Shown: one piece after another, positions 8,872-18,194 of the stretch
Layout of the letters: each line of letters opens with the position of its first letter
How positions within the stretch are numbered: position 1 is the stretch's first letter
Source: JACSRF01 sp963695505
GTDB taxonomy: Bacteria > Chloroflexota > Anaerolineae > Promineifilales > Promineifilaceae
Assembly (NCBI GenBank): GCA_963695505.1
Contig: CAVOGX010000011.1
Coordinates: 295,541-359,540 of the forward strand
Length of the DNA stretch: 64,000 nucleotides
Direction of reading: 5' to 3'
Made by a program: the position numbers and the translations under genes
Notes under the pieces: model-generated
What the model saw: only the letters and a program-made list of their open reading frames with translations
What the model was told of the DNA's origin: nothing
Databases searched by the model: none

Positions 8872-11103
8872 TTATTCCGGTTTGTAAAGCATATTCAGCG
8901 AAAAATCTCCGTTCTGCGGCGGGCCATCTGGCAGGCAGTGCACGGCAAAGACGTTGGCGATCGCCTGCACCTGGTGCAAAATGCGCACCAACTGCCGCGG
9001 GCGCACAACCTCTACGCCCAAGATCACATGCTTCTCTCCCTTGCGTGACGGCACCATGGTGTTAATGAAAGATATGTTGATCTGCTCGTCTTGCATCAGG
9101 TGGGTGATGTCGTACAGCAATCCAGGCCGGTCAAACACGTCAACCTGCACCGTCACCAATCGCGCCTGACGCGTGCCAGACTTTCCCCAGCCCAGCTTCA
9201 AAATCCGCCCGGAAAGGCGGCTGGGGCGCAGGGTATGGCAGGTTTCCCGGTGTACAGTGACGCCGCCATCCATCCGTACAAACCCCACAATAGCGTCGCC
9301 AGGCCGGGGATTACAGGTGGCACATAAGCGCAGTTTACGCATGTGGGCATTGACGATGGTGTACTTCTCCCCAGTCACAGAATAAACAACATTGTCCAGG
9401 TTGCGAGACGGGCTGTGTTCCCAGGTGTTTTCCAACACGCTGGTGGCAACGGCCGTTAACAACAAATCTGCCCGGCCAATATCATGATACAAATCCGTCG
9501 TATACTCATACTTGAACGCCGCCGCAATTTCCGCATGGGGATAATCAGGCAGCCCCAGCATCTCCAGCTCCGCCTCCAACAGCTTTTGCCCCTGAAATAT
9601 CGCCTTTCCCGTTGGTAGGCGGCGAAACCAGCGGCGTGCATGAGAGCGCGCATAATTGGTGGCAATATACCCCAAATCCTCATCCAGCCACGCCCGCTGC
9701 GGTTCTGCGCGCACGCTCTTCATTATCTGTACCCGGTCCCCATCCTGCAGCGGCTTATTCAAAGGATAGAGATGGTCGTTTACGTAGGCTGCATGGCACT
9801 GATTTCCCAATCCCGTATGAATGGCATAGGCAAAATCAATCGAAGTTGCTCCTTGCCCTAAATCAACAGAATCGCCCTGCGGCGTATACACGCGAATTTG
9901 CTTTCTAAACAAATCCTCCACAACACCCTTCACGCCCGCGCCCGGATCCTGCGTCTCTACCCGGATGTTTTCCGTGATGTTGCCCAAAAACGAATCTACT
10001 CTGTCGGCGATACCCTTCGTCCACAGGGGTGTTCCCGCGTACATCCAGCGCGCCAGTACGCCGATCTCCGACACCTTATCCATGGCGACAGTGCGAATAC
10101 GCAGCTTCACGTGCTGGCCACCCGAGTACACCACAGTCGTGTGCAAAGAGCGGTACAAATTATCGCGGGGCACCGCAATATAATCGTCGAAACGGCCAGG
10201 AACCGGTTTCCACAAATGGTGCAGATGCCCCAAGGCCATGTAGCAAGATGGCCAATCGTCCATCAGCACAATCAACCGCAGCGTCTTATCAACATCATAA
10301 TAAGATGCACCACGCGTTGCTAGGTCTTGATAAACTGTGTAAATGTTTTCTGGGGCCAAAATAACGTCGCGCACATCCAGGTTCGCCTGCAAAAGGCAAT
10401 CAAAAATTTCAGCACTCACTTTCTGAAAGTCTTCTTGCTGCTCTTGAACTATCTGCTCCCTCCTGGTGGCCACTACCTGATATGCCCCTTCGTTCAACAC
10501 CTCCAGGGACAAAGCTTCCAGTTCATTTTTTATTCGCCAAATACCCAGACGATTTGCCAGTGGGGCATAAACAGTTAGCGTTTCTTTCGCCTTTTGCCGC
10601 TGTTTTCGCTCAGGAAGCGCCTTAATCGTGCGCATGTTGTGTAAGCGATCGAACAGCTTGACGATGACGGTGCGCACATCAATGGTCATGACGTCAAACA
10701 TCTTGCGTAGGCTGGCATTTTGCAATTCTTCTGGTGACAGCACACGCCCCTTTGCCACCCCTAAGGACACATCCTTCAGTTTGGTGACGCCGTCTACGAG
10801 CAAAGACACTTCACGACCAAATTGGCGTTCAATATCAGCGACTGACACTCGCGTATCCTCGGCGATATCATGCAGCAATGCGGCCGACAGTGTAGCCGTG
10901 TCAAGGTGATATTCTGACAGGTAGTAGGCAACAGTAAGCGGGTGCGTAAAAAAAAGCTCGCCGGACTTGCGGCGCTGGTCACCGTGTTCCCGACGAGCAA
11001 ATGCGAATGCTTCTTGCACGCATAATCGTTGTTCTACCGGAAGGTAGGTATTAATTTGCTTAAAGAACTCAGTTGCATCGGCAACGATGCGGATGGCGCT
11101 CAT
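8872..11103 (-). CDS. rel: Rel/SpoT family bifunctional (p)ppGpp synthetase/hydrolase
   Basis: The 743-residue protein has all expected domains. The HD hydrolase (residues 30-180, FFTHPLTVAYYL, ALLHDIAEDT) is followed by the synthetase (about 235-350, FDDYIAVPRDNLYRSLHTTV, LRIRT). Next come TGS (about 395-455, VYTPQGDSVDLGQGAT) and a C-terminal ACT domain (about 665-740). The intact HDxxED motif predicts ppGpp hydrolysis as well as synthesis. Family members make the alarmone (p)ppGpp on starvation and degrade it afterwards. Its start overlaps the stop of the response-regulator gene by 4 bases (ATGA), so the stringent-response enzyme is coupled to the upstream signalling genes. Confidence 0.93.
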   Translation of the reverse strand: MSAIRIVADATEFFKQINTYLPVEQRLCVQEAFAFARREHGDQRRKSGELFFTHPLTVAYYLSEYHLDTATLSAALLHDIAEDTRVSVADIERQFGREVSLLVDGVTKLKDVSLGVAKGRVLSPEELQNASLRKMFDVMTIDVRTVIVKLFDRLHNMRTIKALPERKQRQKAKETLTVYAPLANRLGIWRIKNELEALSLEVLNEGAYQVVATRREQIVQEQQEDFQKVSAEIFDCLLQANLDVRDVILAPENIYTVYQDLATRGASYYDVDKTLRLIVLMDDWPSCYMALGHLHHLWKPVPGRFDDYIAVPRDNLYRSLHTTVVYSGGQHVKLRIRTVAMDKVSEIGVLARWMYAGTPLWTKGIADRVDSFLGNITENIRVETQDPGAGVKGVVEDLFRKQIRVYTPQGDSVDLGQGATSIDFAYAIHTGLGNQCHAAYVNDHLYPLNKPLQDGDRVQIMKSVRAEPQRAWLDEDLGYIATNYARSHARRWFRRLPTGKAIFQGQKLLEAELEMLGLPDYPHAEIAAAFKYEYTTDLYHDIGRADLLLTAVATSVLENTWEHSPSRNLDNVVYSVTGEKYTIVNAHMRKLRLCATCNPRPGDAIVGFVRMDGGVTVHRETCHTLRPSRLSGRILKLGWGKSGTRQARLVTVQVDVFDRPGLLYDITHLMQDEQINISFINTMVPSRKGEKHVILGVEVVRPRQLVRILHQVQAIANVFAVHCLPDGPPQNGDFSLNMLYKPE

Positions 11104-11843
11104 TCTTCGTGTTTCTTCTTGAAGTCCACAAATCGATACCCGACCCCTCGCTCAGTAAGTATATACTGCGGGTTTGCCGGATCCACTTCAATCTTTTTGC
11201 GCAGGTAGTTTATGTAAAGTCTCAGGTAGTGAGTCTCATCTCTATACTCGTATCCCCAAACCTTAGCCAGCAGGGTGTCATGGGGCACTACCCAACCGGC
11301 ATTCTGAATCAGGTGATTGAGCAAACGATATTCCGTCGGGCGCAAATCGATGCGCTCGCCATTTACTATGACTTGATGGCGATTGAAGTCAATAGATAGG
11401 TAATCATCTATTACCAGGATGGTCCGAGGCGGTGGTGACGGCCAGTCAGCGCGGCGCAAGACGGCCGATACCCGGCTGCTTAATTCGCGTGGGGAGAAAG
11501 GTTTTGTAATATAGTCGTCTGCACCCAAATCTAGCCCATGAATTCTATCTTCTTCGTCACCTTTAACCGTCAGCAAGATGACAGGAACTGTGGAGATCTC
11601 GCGCAGCAGCCCCAATGTTTCAAACCCATCCATTTCGGGCATCATGACATCCATCACAACTAAATCAGGTGTATGCTGCCTGATTTGCTCCAGCGCGTGC
11701 AGGCCATTATCTGCCTCTATGACCTGATAGCCTTCTAGTTCCATGTTCATGCGAATAAAGCGCCGCATGCGGGCTTCGTCATCCACAATCAGAATTAGGC
11801 GCGGGGGAGCAGACTCAAGAGATGAAGGTATTTTCTCAACCAT
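11100..11843 (-). CDS. OmpR/PhoB-family response regulator
   Basis: The 247-residue protein has a receiver domain (residues 14-130) with acidic residues in ILIVDDEAR, phosphoacceptor Asp in VVMDVMMPEMDG, and the conserved Lys in DDYITKPFSP. A winged-helix DNA-binding domain follows (about 150-240), ending ILTERGVGYRFV as in KdpE/PhoB. The dyad-site sequence indicates a transcription factor controlled by a histidine kinase, but no histidine kinase is visible nearby. It sits between a small protein gene (2-base gap) and rel (4-base overlap). Confidence 0.92.
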   Translation of the reverse strand: MVEKIPSSLESAPPRLILIVDDEARMRRFIRMNMELEGYQVIEADNGLHALEQIRQHTPDLVVMDVMMPEMDGFETLGLLREISTVPVILLTVKGDEEDRIHGLDLGADDYITKPFSPRELSSRVSAVLRRADWPSPPPRTILVIDDYLSIDFNRHQVIVNGERIDLRPTEYRLLNHLIQNAGWVVPHDTLLAKVWGYEYRDETHYLRLYINYLRKKIEVDPANPQYILTERGVGYRFVDFKKKHEE

Positions 11844-11845
11844 TT

Positions 11846-12085
11846 TTATTCTCGCACGAAGCCCATAATGTCTTCAACTTCAGATGACGGCAGCACCTGG
11901 ATGAAATTAATGCGGTGAAATGGAAAAATCACTGACGAGACGTCCTCATCCAGGTAATGCACATCGGTTCCATCGCGGCGACGTGGATTGTGAATCATGA
12001 TAAATTGCGCAGTAGAATCTGGTAATTCCTCCACTTCACAAACTACAGGATCTTCGTTGTTGACATGGACAATAATTGTTTGCAT
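11846..12085 (-). CDS. Conserved-looking small acidic protein, function unknown
   Basis: The 79-residue protein has no transmembrane segment. It reads as a compact beta-rich domain (TIIVHVNNEDPVVCEVEEL, then HYLDEDVSSVIFPFHRINFI). I recognise no family. The position is informative: 33 bases after the FHA gene and 2 bases before the response regulator, all on one strand, which implies cotranslation and a role in the same signalling unit. Confidence 0.65.
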   Translation of the reverse strand: MQTIIVHVNNEDPVVCEVEELPDSTAQFIMIHNPRRRDGTDVHYLDEDVSSVIFPFHRINFIQVLPSSEVEDIMGFVRE

Positions 12086-12118
12086 AGTTGTTTCTCAAGG
12101 GTGTAAACTCATCACAGT

Positions 12119-12622
12119 TCAAAGAAAAAAATGAACGAGAAGGTCACCAAACATGACCTCATCACCATTCATTAGCAAATAAGGTAGGTCTGCTGCCAGG
12201 CGGTAATTATTTAGATACGTACCGTTTGTACTGCCCAAGTCGATCAGGGCAATTCCCTGACTCGTTAGCTGAAGGAGCGCATGTTCGCGGGAGATGCCAT
12301 GGGATACGGCATCAAATTCTGAGAGGTTTAATTCTGGCAATTGGCCTGTATCTGCATCCCCACGGCCTATCCGAATCTCGTTCTGCAGTTCAAACCGAAT
12401 ACGCTTACGGCTGCTTGGCACAAACATCGTGATCGACTTTACGCCAGAGACCGGTTCAATCGTGTCTTTGACAACGGGAGGGGGTGTTGGCAGCCGGCCA
12501 AATTGGGCAAAAGGTAGTTGCGTAGTTGATTTGGCCGTCGCTTCCACCAGAAAACAGCCGCACTCACTGCAAAAGAGAGTTCCCTGATACTGCGCCGCAC
12601 CGCAATCACGACATTTAATCAT
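12119..12622 (-). CDS. FHA-domain protein with N-terminal zinc ribbon
   Basis: The 167-residue protein starts with a zinc ribbon (CRDCGAAQYQG, CSECGCF; residues 4-25). A linker and an FHA domain (about 78-160) follow, containing IRIGRGDAD, SHGISREHALL and DLGSTNGTYLNN. FHA domains bind phosphothreonine peptides, so it is a probable reader of the kinase encoded upstream. Its start overlaps the vWA gene stop by 8 bases. Confidence 0.87.
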   Translation of the reverse strand: MIKCRDCGAAQYQGTLFCSECGCFLVEATAKSTTQLPFAQFGRLPTPPPVVKDTIEPVSGVKSITMFVPSSRKRIRFELQNEIRIGRGDADTGQLPELNLSEFDAVSHGISREHALLQLTSQGIALIDLGSTNGTYLNNYRLAADLPYLLMNGDEVMFGDLLVHFFL

Positions 12623-14108
12623 TTGCCGACTCCTCCATCTCTTCTGCGTTAAACATTAAAGTCATGGTTTGGTTGAGCAATGTTCGGGTTCCAAACTTTA
12701 ATGCCTTCCGCCCTTCGGCAGATAAATCGCCAACTGAGGATAGTCGCTCGGCCTCAAGCTGCGCTTGGGCAGCTAGCTGTTCCTGACCCGCTTCCAAGAA
12801 GCGTGTGGTGAGATGGCGCATTCGTGTGGCAGCCATTTCTACGTTTCCTGACTCCATATCGCCCAAAACTTTTTCGTTGAGGCGATACATGCTTAACATG
12901 CGTACCGCTTTAACCAGGGATTCTGGTGGGTCTTCTGGTGGCGGATTGTCTAAAGCTACTATTTGTAATTCCTGCTGAAACTTCCTTTCTTGGATTTTGC
13001 GGCCAGGTATATTTGCTAGCACATTCACGGGCAGGGTTATTCGATTTTCCATTACCTGCGGATCAATGCTTAATTCCAACAGAAACGAAAGCGGGCGTCG
13101 TCCTTCGATATCGCCCAGCTTGATATGATCGTGGTCTTTGTTTATTGGCTGCGCGTAGGGGGTCATCTTAAACCCATAACGAACAAAAACTGTGTCGGGA
13201 AAATCCAGGTTAAAACGCACGTCTTGGGCATAAATGGCGCCTAACCCTTTAATGCGCTGTTCTAAGTATTCAATGATTTGTATTGGCTGGTCGATATACC
13301 CGGATTGGCCACTGGATGGGGCAACAAGGCGATCTAAAAATTGGTCGTTCCACTCCAGCCCGATGCCAAAAGCGGTAAAGCCTATGCCCTGAACGGCCGT
13401 TTCTTTAGCCAACTGCACGCACAGGTCCTCATCGCCATAGGTATGTCCATCTGTCAATAAAATCAGGTGGTTGATATAGCGATCCAGCGCCACCTGTCGC
13501 ATTTGCTCAACGCCAACTTGCAAGCCCTGGAAAATTTCTGTGCCGCCAGAAGCTATCATGCTCTTTATGCGGGAAAGCATGCGGTGCGTCTCTTGCCCAC
13601 GAGTGGGTGGCACCAACACCTCAGCTCTATCGCTGAAGCTCACCACAGAGATCATGTCATCGGGGCCCAGCTTCTCCAGCACCATTTCTACCGCTGCCAA
13701 CATCCGATTCAGGCGCGGACCTCTCATGGACGTACTGCGGTCCAGTACCAGGCACAGATTTAAGGGCAGCCGGGCATCTTCTTGCTGCTGCGGCGGGCGG
13801 ACATCAACCAGCAAATAAACCACCTGCGGCGTGTCTGTTAACCCTATCTTAGAGCGGCTTAAAATTGCATTCACCAGTAAAGGGGGGCTGGTAGAAGCAT
13901 CCTGCAAGAGGGAATCATACAAAGCGCGACGATCGGGATCGCTGAGCACCTCGTAGGCATAAGACATCTGTTGGAATCGGGAACTATCCAACATACTATT
14001 TTCTTTAAACTGCGCTTGCAGCGCGTTAAATGCTTCTCGGACAGCTTCCCCCGAAGCAAATGTGTCAACGCCCAAAATCGCGTAATAGTTTGGCTGTTCG
14101 GTCTTCAT
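12615..14108 (-). CDS. DnaJ-like/von Willebrand factor A domain protein
   Basis: The 497-residue protein begins with a J-like domain (residues 6-68, YYAILGVDTFASGEAVREAF, ending DPDRRALYDSLL). It lacks the HPD motif needed to stimulate Hsp70, so this domain probably serves binding only. A vWA domain (about 110-300) carries the metal-ion-dependent adhesion site: DRSTSMRG (DxSxS), SGGTEIFQG and LLTDGHTYGD. The C-terminal part is helical and Glu/Ala-rich. Similar vWA proteins with FHA and Ser/Thr kinase neighbours occur in signalling operons of uncertain purpose. Confidence 0.83.
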   Translation of the reverse strand: MKTEQPNYYAILGVDTFASGEAVREAFNALQAQFKENSMLDSSRFQQMSYAYEVLSDPDRRALYDSLLQDASTSPPLLVNAILSRSKIGLTDTPQVVYLLVDVRPPQQQEDARLPLNLCLVLDRSTSMRGPRLNRMLAAVEMVLEKLGPDDMISVVSFSDRAEVLVPPTRGQETHRMLSRIKSMIASGGTEIFQGLQVGVEQMRQVALDRYINHLILLTDGHTYGDEDLCVQLAKETAVQGIGFTAFGIGLEWNDQFLDRLVAPSSGQSGYIDQPIQIIEYLEQRIKGLGAIYAQDVRFNLDFPDTVFVRYGFKMTPYAQPINKDHDHIKLGDIEGRRPLSFLLELSIDPQVMENRITLPVNVLANIPGRKIQERKFQQELQIVALDNPPPEDPPESLVKAVRMLSMYRLNEKVLGDMESGNVEMAATRMRHLTTRFLEAGQEQLAAQAQLEAERLSSVGDLSAEGRKALKFGTRTLLNQTMTLMFNAEEMEESAND

Positions 14109-14139
14109 AAAATCGTTTTGGGTTGATTCTGATCAACCT

Positions 14140-15228
14140 TTACAGCTGAAACTCCACCACAATCGCGGTAATATTATCATACCCCCCCGCGTCCATTGCG
14201 GCATCCATCAAATCGCCCGCAAGTTCATCAACTGGCTTGTCCTGTTTTAAGATCATGCCAATTTCATATTCGGGAACCAGGCCCGCGACGCCATCTGTGC
14301 AAAGCAGCAGTTTTCCCTTTTTAGGGAGCCGCCTGGTGTATGTATCAACAACAAGATCTTCGCCCTGGCCAACGGCGCGCAACAAAACATGGCGGTATTG
14401 GTAAAAAGTAGCTTCTTCAGCGGAAAGCTGTCCAACGTCCTGCAAGCGCTGCACCAGGGAGTGATCGGTGGTTATCTTCTCTAGTTTATCGTTTTGCCAC
14501 AGGTATAGGCGTGTATCGCCTACGTGGGCCACGTACAAGCGGCTGCCCAATACCAGGGCAACCGTTAGTGTCGTGCCGCTGTCCGCCTCATCGGTAGGAT
14601 CAAATACAGCTTTATGGGCAGCCTCCACGGCCTTTTCCATCACTTCCTGGATAGGCAAGGCATTAGGCACTCCTTCCACCTGCAGCAAAGGCATGTAAAC
14701 CCGATCTATGATGTGTTTGGCAGCGACTCGCGAAGCTGTTTTACTGGCTATGTGCCCATTCTTGTGTCCGCCCATTCCATCAGCTACGATGTAAAGCCCG
14801 AAAGGCAGAAGGGGAAAATGGCCGCCAGTTTCAGATGTGAAAACCAGGCAGGAATCTTCGTTGCGGTCGCGCACGGCACCGACAGCACAACGCTTGGCAA
14901 CGTGCATGGTTTGCTCGCCTGTTGCACTTGCCTTGGTGCGTGCCAGACCAAGCAGCGGGTTATCAATTTCTTGCGGGGGCTCAAGAGCGGCCGTTTCTAA
15001 TGATACCGTGTCCTCTGAATCCACCTCACCCGTGTCCACTTTGCTCACAAAAACTTCCTCGCCAACCCCGATGGCGTCTTTATTTTCAGGAACGGCCGTT
15101 GCCTCACCCGCTTTTGCTAAGTGCTCCACCTTTCTTTCTTCCACAGGGGCTGGCTTTGCCTCAAATGGCGTCGCAAGTTCTTCTTCTTGCTCTATGTCAT
15201 CGTTTGGTTCTTCTGTCACTTCATTCAT
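14140..15228 (-). CDS. PP2C-family serine/threonine protein phosphatase
   Basis: The 362-residue protein has an acidic, low-complexity N-terminal extension (about residues 1-110) containing an ACGGCCGT copy read as EATAVPE. A PP2C catalytic domain follows, with metal-binding aspartates in RDRNEDS, VADGMGGH, CTDGVAGL and YDNITAIVV. HVGDTRLYLW is also present. PP2C enzymes reverse Ser/Thr kinase phosphorylation. The gene lies between the kinase (90-base gap) and the vWA gene (31-base gap), consistent with a kinase/phosphatase pair. Confidence 0.9.
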   Translation of the reverse strand: MNEVTEEPNDDIEQEEELATPFEAKPAPVEERKVEHLAKAGEATAVPENKDAIGVGEEVFVSKVDTGEVDSEDTVSLETAALEPPQEIDNPLLGLARTKASATGEQTMHVAKRCAVGAVRDRNEDSCLVFTSETGGHFPLLPFGLYIVADGMGGHKNGHIASKTASRVAAKHIIDRVYMPLLQVEGVPNALPIQEVMEKAVEAAHKAVFDPTDEADSGTTLTVALVLGSRLYVAHVGDTRLYLWQNDKLEKITTDHSLVQRLQDVGQLSAEEATFYQYRHVLLRAVGQGEDLVVDTYTRRLPKKGKLLLCTDGVAGLVPEYEIGMILKQDKPVDELAGDLMDAAMDAGGYDNITAIVVEFQL

Positions 15229-15318
15229 AATCTAATACCAATCTACTTTGCAATCAGTTTATCAACCAACCACACCCACTGCCCGTTTTTAGAGTCTTTC
15301 GCTCCGGTACCGCCTGTC

Positions 15319-17295
15319 TCATACAGAAAAGGCATACAAGTGATGGTCTGTTGAACCAATGTACATAACACCATCAGTAATGACAGGAGAAGAGATAATG
15401 GCCCCTCCCGATTCAAATTGCCAGCGCAGCTCGCCTCGCTTGGTCCCCACACAATAAACCATGCCATCGGTAGAGCCAAAATAAACTGCATCATTTAAAA
15501 CAACTGGCGATGAGGCCACCTGGCCTTTTGTATCAAAGGTCCAAACCTGGCGACCGCTGTCTAAATCAATTGCATACAGGCTGCCGTCTGAAGAGCCAAT
15601 AAAAACCATGTAATCATGGATGCAAGGCGAAGAAATGATCGGGCGGCGGGCACGAAAACGCCAAATGGCCCACCCGGTTCCGGCATCTAAAGCATAAACC
15701 GTATTATCCACCGAGCCAACAACTAACAGATCTTCAAAGACAGCAGGGGATGATGTCACGGCACGTTTGGCCTGAAACTGCCATTTGGTTTTACCAGTTG
15801 CCAGTTCCAGACAAAACACGTAACCCCCTTCGGTTCCTAAAAAGACGTGCTCTTCGTCCACAAACGGGGTGGAACGCACGGCGCTAAATGCATTTTGCTT
15901 CCAAATTTCTTTATTCGTGTTTACGTTGACAGCATATACATTGCCATCATCCGAGCCAAAAAAAGCGTGATCGAAGCGTACAACCGGTGAGGAGTAGATT
16001 GGTGCATTCGTGGAATATCGCCAATTCATCTTCCCGTTTTGCGCACTGATAGAATACAGGTAGCTGTCAGCAGATCCGACAAACACAGCTTCGTCGTAAA
16101 TAAAGGGTGATGAGCCCAAGCCGTCTGAGGTCGGGAATTTCCAGACAAATTCGCCACTGTTGGCTGCCAGAGCATAAAGGTTGTTGTCGTAGGCGCTTAC
16201 GTAAACCATGCCCCGCGCCACGGCCGCTTTGGAGCGGATTTCGTCTTCGCACTTGAAGGACCACAGGGGTTTTACGGTGTTGACTTCGCGGTTTTTGACG
16301 GTGGTGGGGGCAACGGCCGTTCCTTCCGGGGCGCCAGAGGCAGCCGGGGAGTTGGCCGCAGCCATCATCTCCGCTATTTCCTGCGACGAAAGAAGCGCCG
16401 CCTGCGCGTCTGCCTTAGCCAAGGACTCCAAGGCTGCCTTCAAGGCCATGGCATTGGGATAACGCTCCTTGGGGTCATAAGCCAAGCAGCGCATGACAAC
16501 AGCTTCAAATTCCGGCGAAATATTGGGGTTTACGTCGCGAATCGGCCGTTCCGAAAAGGTAAAGGGCGGCTCCAGGCGCGGGTCCTTACGGGTTAAAATG
16601 TGATGCATGGTGGCACCCCAGGCATAAACGTCACCTGCCGGAGACGCCTCCCCGCGGTACTGCTCTGGCGGTGAGTAGCCCTCCGTTCCAATCATGGTGC
16701 CCTTATTTCCCGCCTCAAAAAGTTTCGCAATCCCAAAATCAATCAGGCGTATATTTTTAAACTGGTCGAGCATGGCGTTAGAGGGTTTCATGTCCCGAAA
16801 CACAATAGGTTGGGGTTTTTGGCTGTGCAAATACGCCAAAGCATCGCTCAACTGTAACGCCCAACTGAGAGCTGTTTCCTGGTCCAGCACCTGCTGCGTT
16901 TCTTCAAGCCAGTTTTGCAGGTCTTTGCCGCGAATTAATTCCAAGACCAGATAGCTGCGGTTACCTTCGGTGAAGTAATCTGACACATCGGGGATAGATG
17001 GATGGTTGAGCATGGCCAGCATGCTCGCTTCGCGTTCAAAGGATTTTATGGTTAGTTTGCGAATTTGGGGGTCGGATGCAGAGATAAGCATTTCCTTGAC
17101 GGCGCACAGCTTAGTCGCCTGGGGGAAACGCATGTCGCGCGCCTGGTAAACGGAACTGAACCCTCCGGCCCCTAATGGCCCAACAATCCGGTACCGTTCC
17201 TGGAGCATGTCGCCTGGCTGCAAACCAGAGCGGCTTCTCAGCCGGGTTTGACGATCTCTTTTTCGCTGTAGCTGTCTGGTTGTTAACTGCCCCAT
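15319..17295 (-). CDS. Serine/threonine protein kinase with C-terminal PQQ beta-propeller
   Basis: The 658-residue protein has a Hanks-type kinase domain (about residues 34-290): GAGGFSSVYQA (glycine loop), CAVKEM (ATP-binding Lys), FRDMKPSNAM (catalytic loop), LIDFGIAKL (DFG) and GYSPPEQYRG (APE variant). After a linker holding an ACGGCCGT copy (GTAVAPTT), residues about 335-655 hold seven repeats of PQQ/YVTN-type propeller blades. Each blade has the pattern SSPVV...VYFGS.DG.VY. No transmembrane segment is obvious, so the propeller is probably a cytosolic sensor or scaffold. Key catalytic residues are present. Confidence 0.9.
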   Translation of the reverse strand: MGQLTTRQLQRKRDRQTRLRSRSGLQPGDMLQERYRIVGPLGAGGFSSVYQARDMRFPQATKLCAVKEMLISASDPQIRKLTIKSFEREASMLAMLNHPSIPDVSDYFTEGNRSYLVLELIRGKDLQNWLEETQQVLDQETALSWALQLSDALAYLHSQKPQPIVFRDMKPSNAMLDQFKNIRLIDFGIAKLFEAGNKGTMIGTEGYSPPEQYRGEASPAGDVYAWGATMHHILTRKDPRLEPPFTFSERPIRDVNPNISPEFEAVVMRCLAYDPKERYPNAMALKAALESLAKADAQAALLSSQEIAEMMAAANSPAASGAPEGTAVAPTTVKNREVNTVKPLWSFKCEDEIRSKAAVARGMVYVSAYDNNLYALAANSGEFVWKFPTSDGLGSSPFIYDEAVFVGSADSYLYSISAQNGKMNWRYSTNAPIYSSPVVRFDHAFFGSDDGNVYAVNVNTNKEIWKQNAFSAVRSTPFVDEEHVFLGTEGGYVFCLELATGKTKWQFQAKRAVTSSPAVFEDLLVVGSVDNTVYALDAGTGWAIWRFRARRPIISSPCIHDYMVFIGSSDGSLYAIDLDSGRQVWTFDTKGQVASSPVVLNDAVYFGSTDGMVYCVGTKRGELRWQFESGGAIISSPVITDGVMYIGSTDHHLYAFSV

Positions 17296-17352
17296 AAAAA
17301 TTTAGTCCTGTCCAACAATTCAACCAATTATAAGTTCACCCAAGGAAAATAA

Positions 17353-18111
17353 TCAAGCGCTAGGCGACCGCTGCCAGACGCGCTCTCCTCCAGCAGCCGA
17401 AATTTGTGCGTAAATTTGTGCTTCCAGGTCGGCACGGCCGTTAAAAAAGGTGCTGACCTGTGATGCAAAGGCGCCGATGGCATCCATGCGCGCCCTGGCG
17501 CCTGCCTCGCTAACCGGCATTACCTCCTGCAGCCATGCCTTGCTGCCTGGCGACACAACCAGGTCCAATGCCCCGGGCAGCCGCACGTAGGGATAATCTT
17601 CGTAAAAGTACAAATCCTCGCCAAAACTCGCTTCTGCCGCGGCCCGCACCAGTTGGTGGTCCACATGGTTGCCCACAGCCAGCGGGGCGAAGATGCGCCT
17701 GCCGGGTGGCAAAGTGCGCAATTTAGCGGCGAGTTGATCCAAAACGGCCGTTTCTGCCCCATCTATCGCCCCAAATAATCCGGCATTGGTTGTGTACAAA
17801 AATGCCCCCGTCTGCGGGTGCCTGCGGTAAATACAGTCCAAAAAATCCCAATGCAAGCATTCCGCACCCAAAACTTTGCAGGCAGCCAGGTCTTCCTCCC
17901 GGCGGCGGGCCACCACCTCTGCCGCCAGCTCCCACCGCGCATGCAGCCCCTGCGCAAATTCAGACAAATCCCCGGGTGGAGGCTCACCGGCCATGGTGGT
18001 AACGACCAGCACCTTGTGCCCTGCTTCAGCCGCATCGAAAATCTGCCCGCCGCAAGAGAGGGCGGCGTCATCTAAATGGGGAGATAGGTAAATTGCATCG
18101 TACTGCGCCAT
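17353..18111 (-). CDS. PIG-L/LmbE family N-deacetylase
   Basis: The 252-residue protein carries the zinc site SPHLDDAALSCGG near residue 10 and the distal His in NHVDHQLV near residue 148. Family members remove acetyl groups from GlcNAc-linked substrates, as in bacillithiol or mycothiol synthesis, GPI intermediates or antibiotics. The substrate here is unknown. The start has AAGGTG about 7 bases upstream. It is 57 bases upstream of the start of the kinase operon on the same strand. Confidence 0.85.
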   Translation of the reverse strand: MAQYDAIYLSPHLDDAALSCGGQIFDAAEAGHKVLVVTTMAGEPPPGDLSEFAQGLHARWELAAEVVARRREEDLAACKVLGAECLHWDFLDCIYRRHPQTGAFLYTTNAGLFGAIDGAETAVLDQLAAKLRTLPPGRRIFAPLAVGNHVDHQLVRAAAEASFGEDLYFYEDYPYVRLPGALDLVVSPGSKAWLQEVMPVSEAGARARMDAIGAFASQVSTFFNGRADLEAQIYAQISAAGGERVWQRSPSA

Positions 18112-18156
18112 CGCATTTTCACCTTACCTTGCAGCAAAGCCCCGCCAGTAAGCAAT

Positions 18157-18185
18157 TCGCAAACTTGGGACCGGCTCACTATAAT
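18157..18185 (+). promoter_or_regulatory. Putative leaderless promoter of moaC
   Basis: A perfect TATAAT (18,180-18,185) lies 9 bases before the moaC ATG at 18,195. TTCGCA (18,157-18,162) at 17-base spacing is a weak -35 candidate. No Shine-Dalgarno sequence is visible. The spacing predicts a transcript starting at or within a few bases of the ATG. Confidence 0.45.
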
Positions 18186-18194
18186 ATCACAGAC

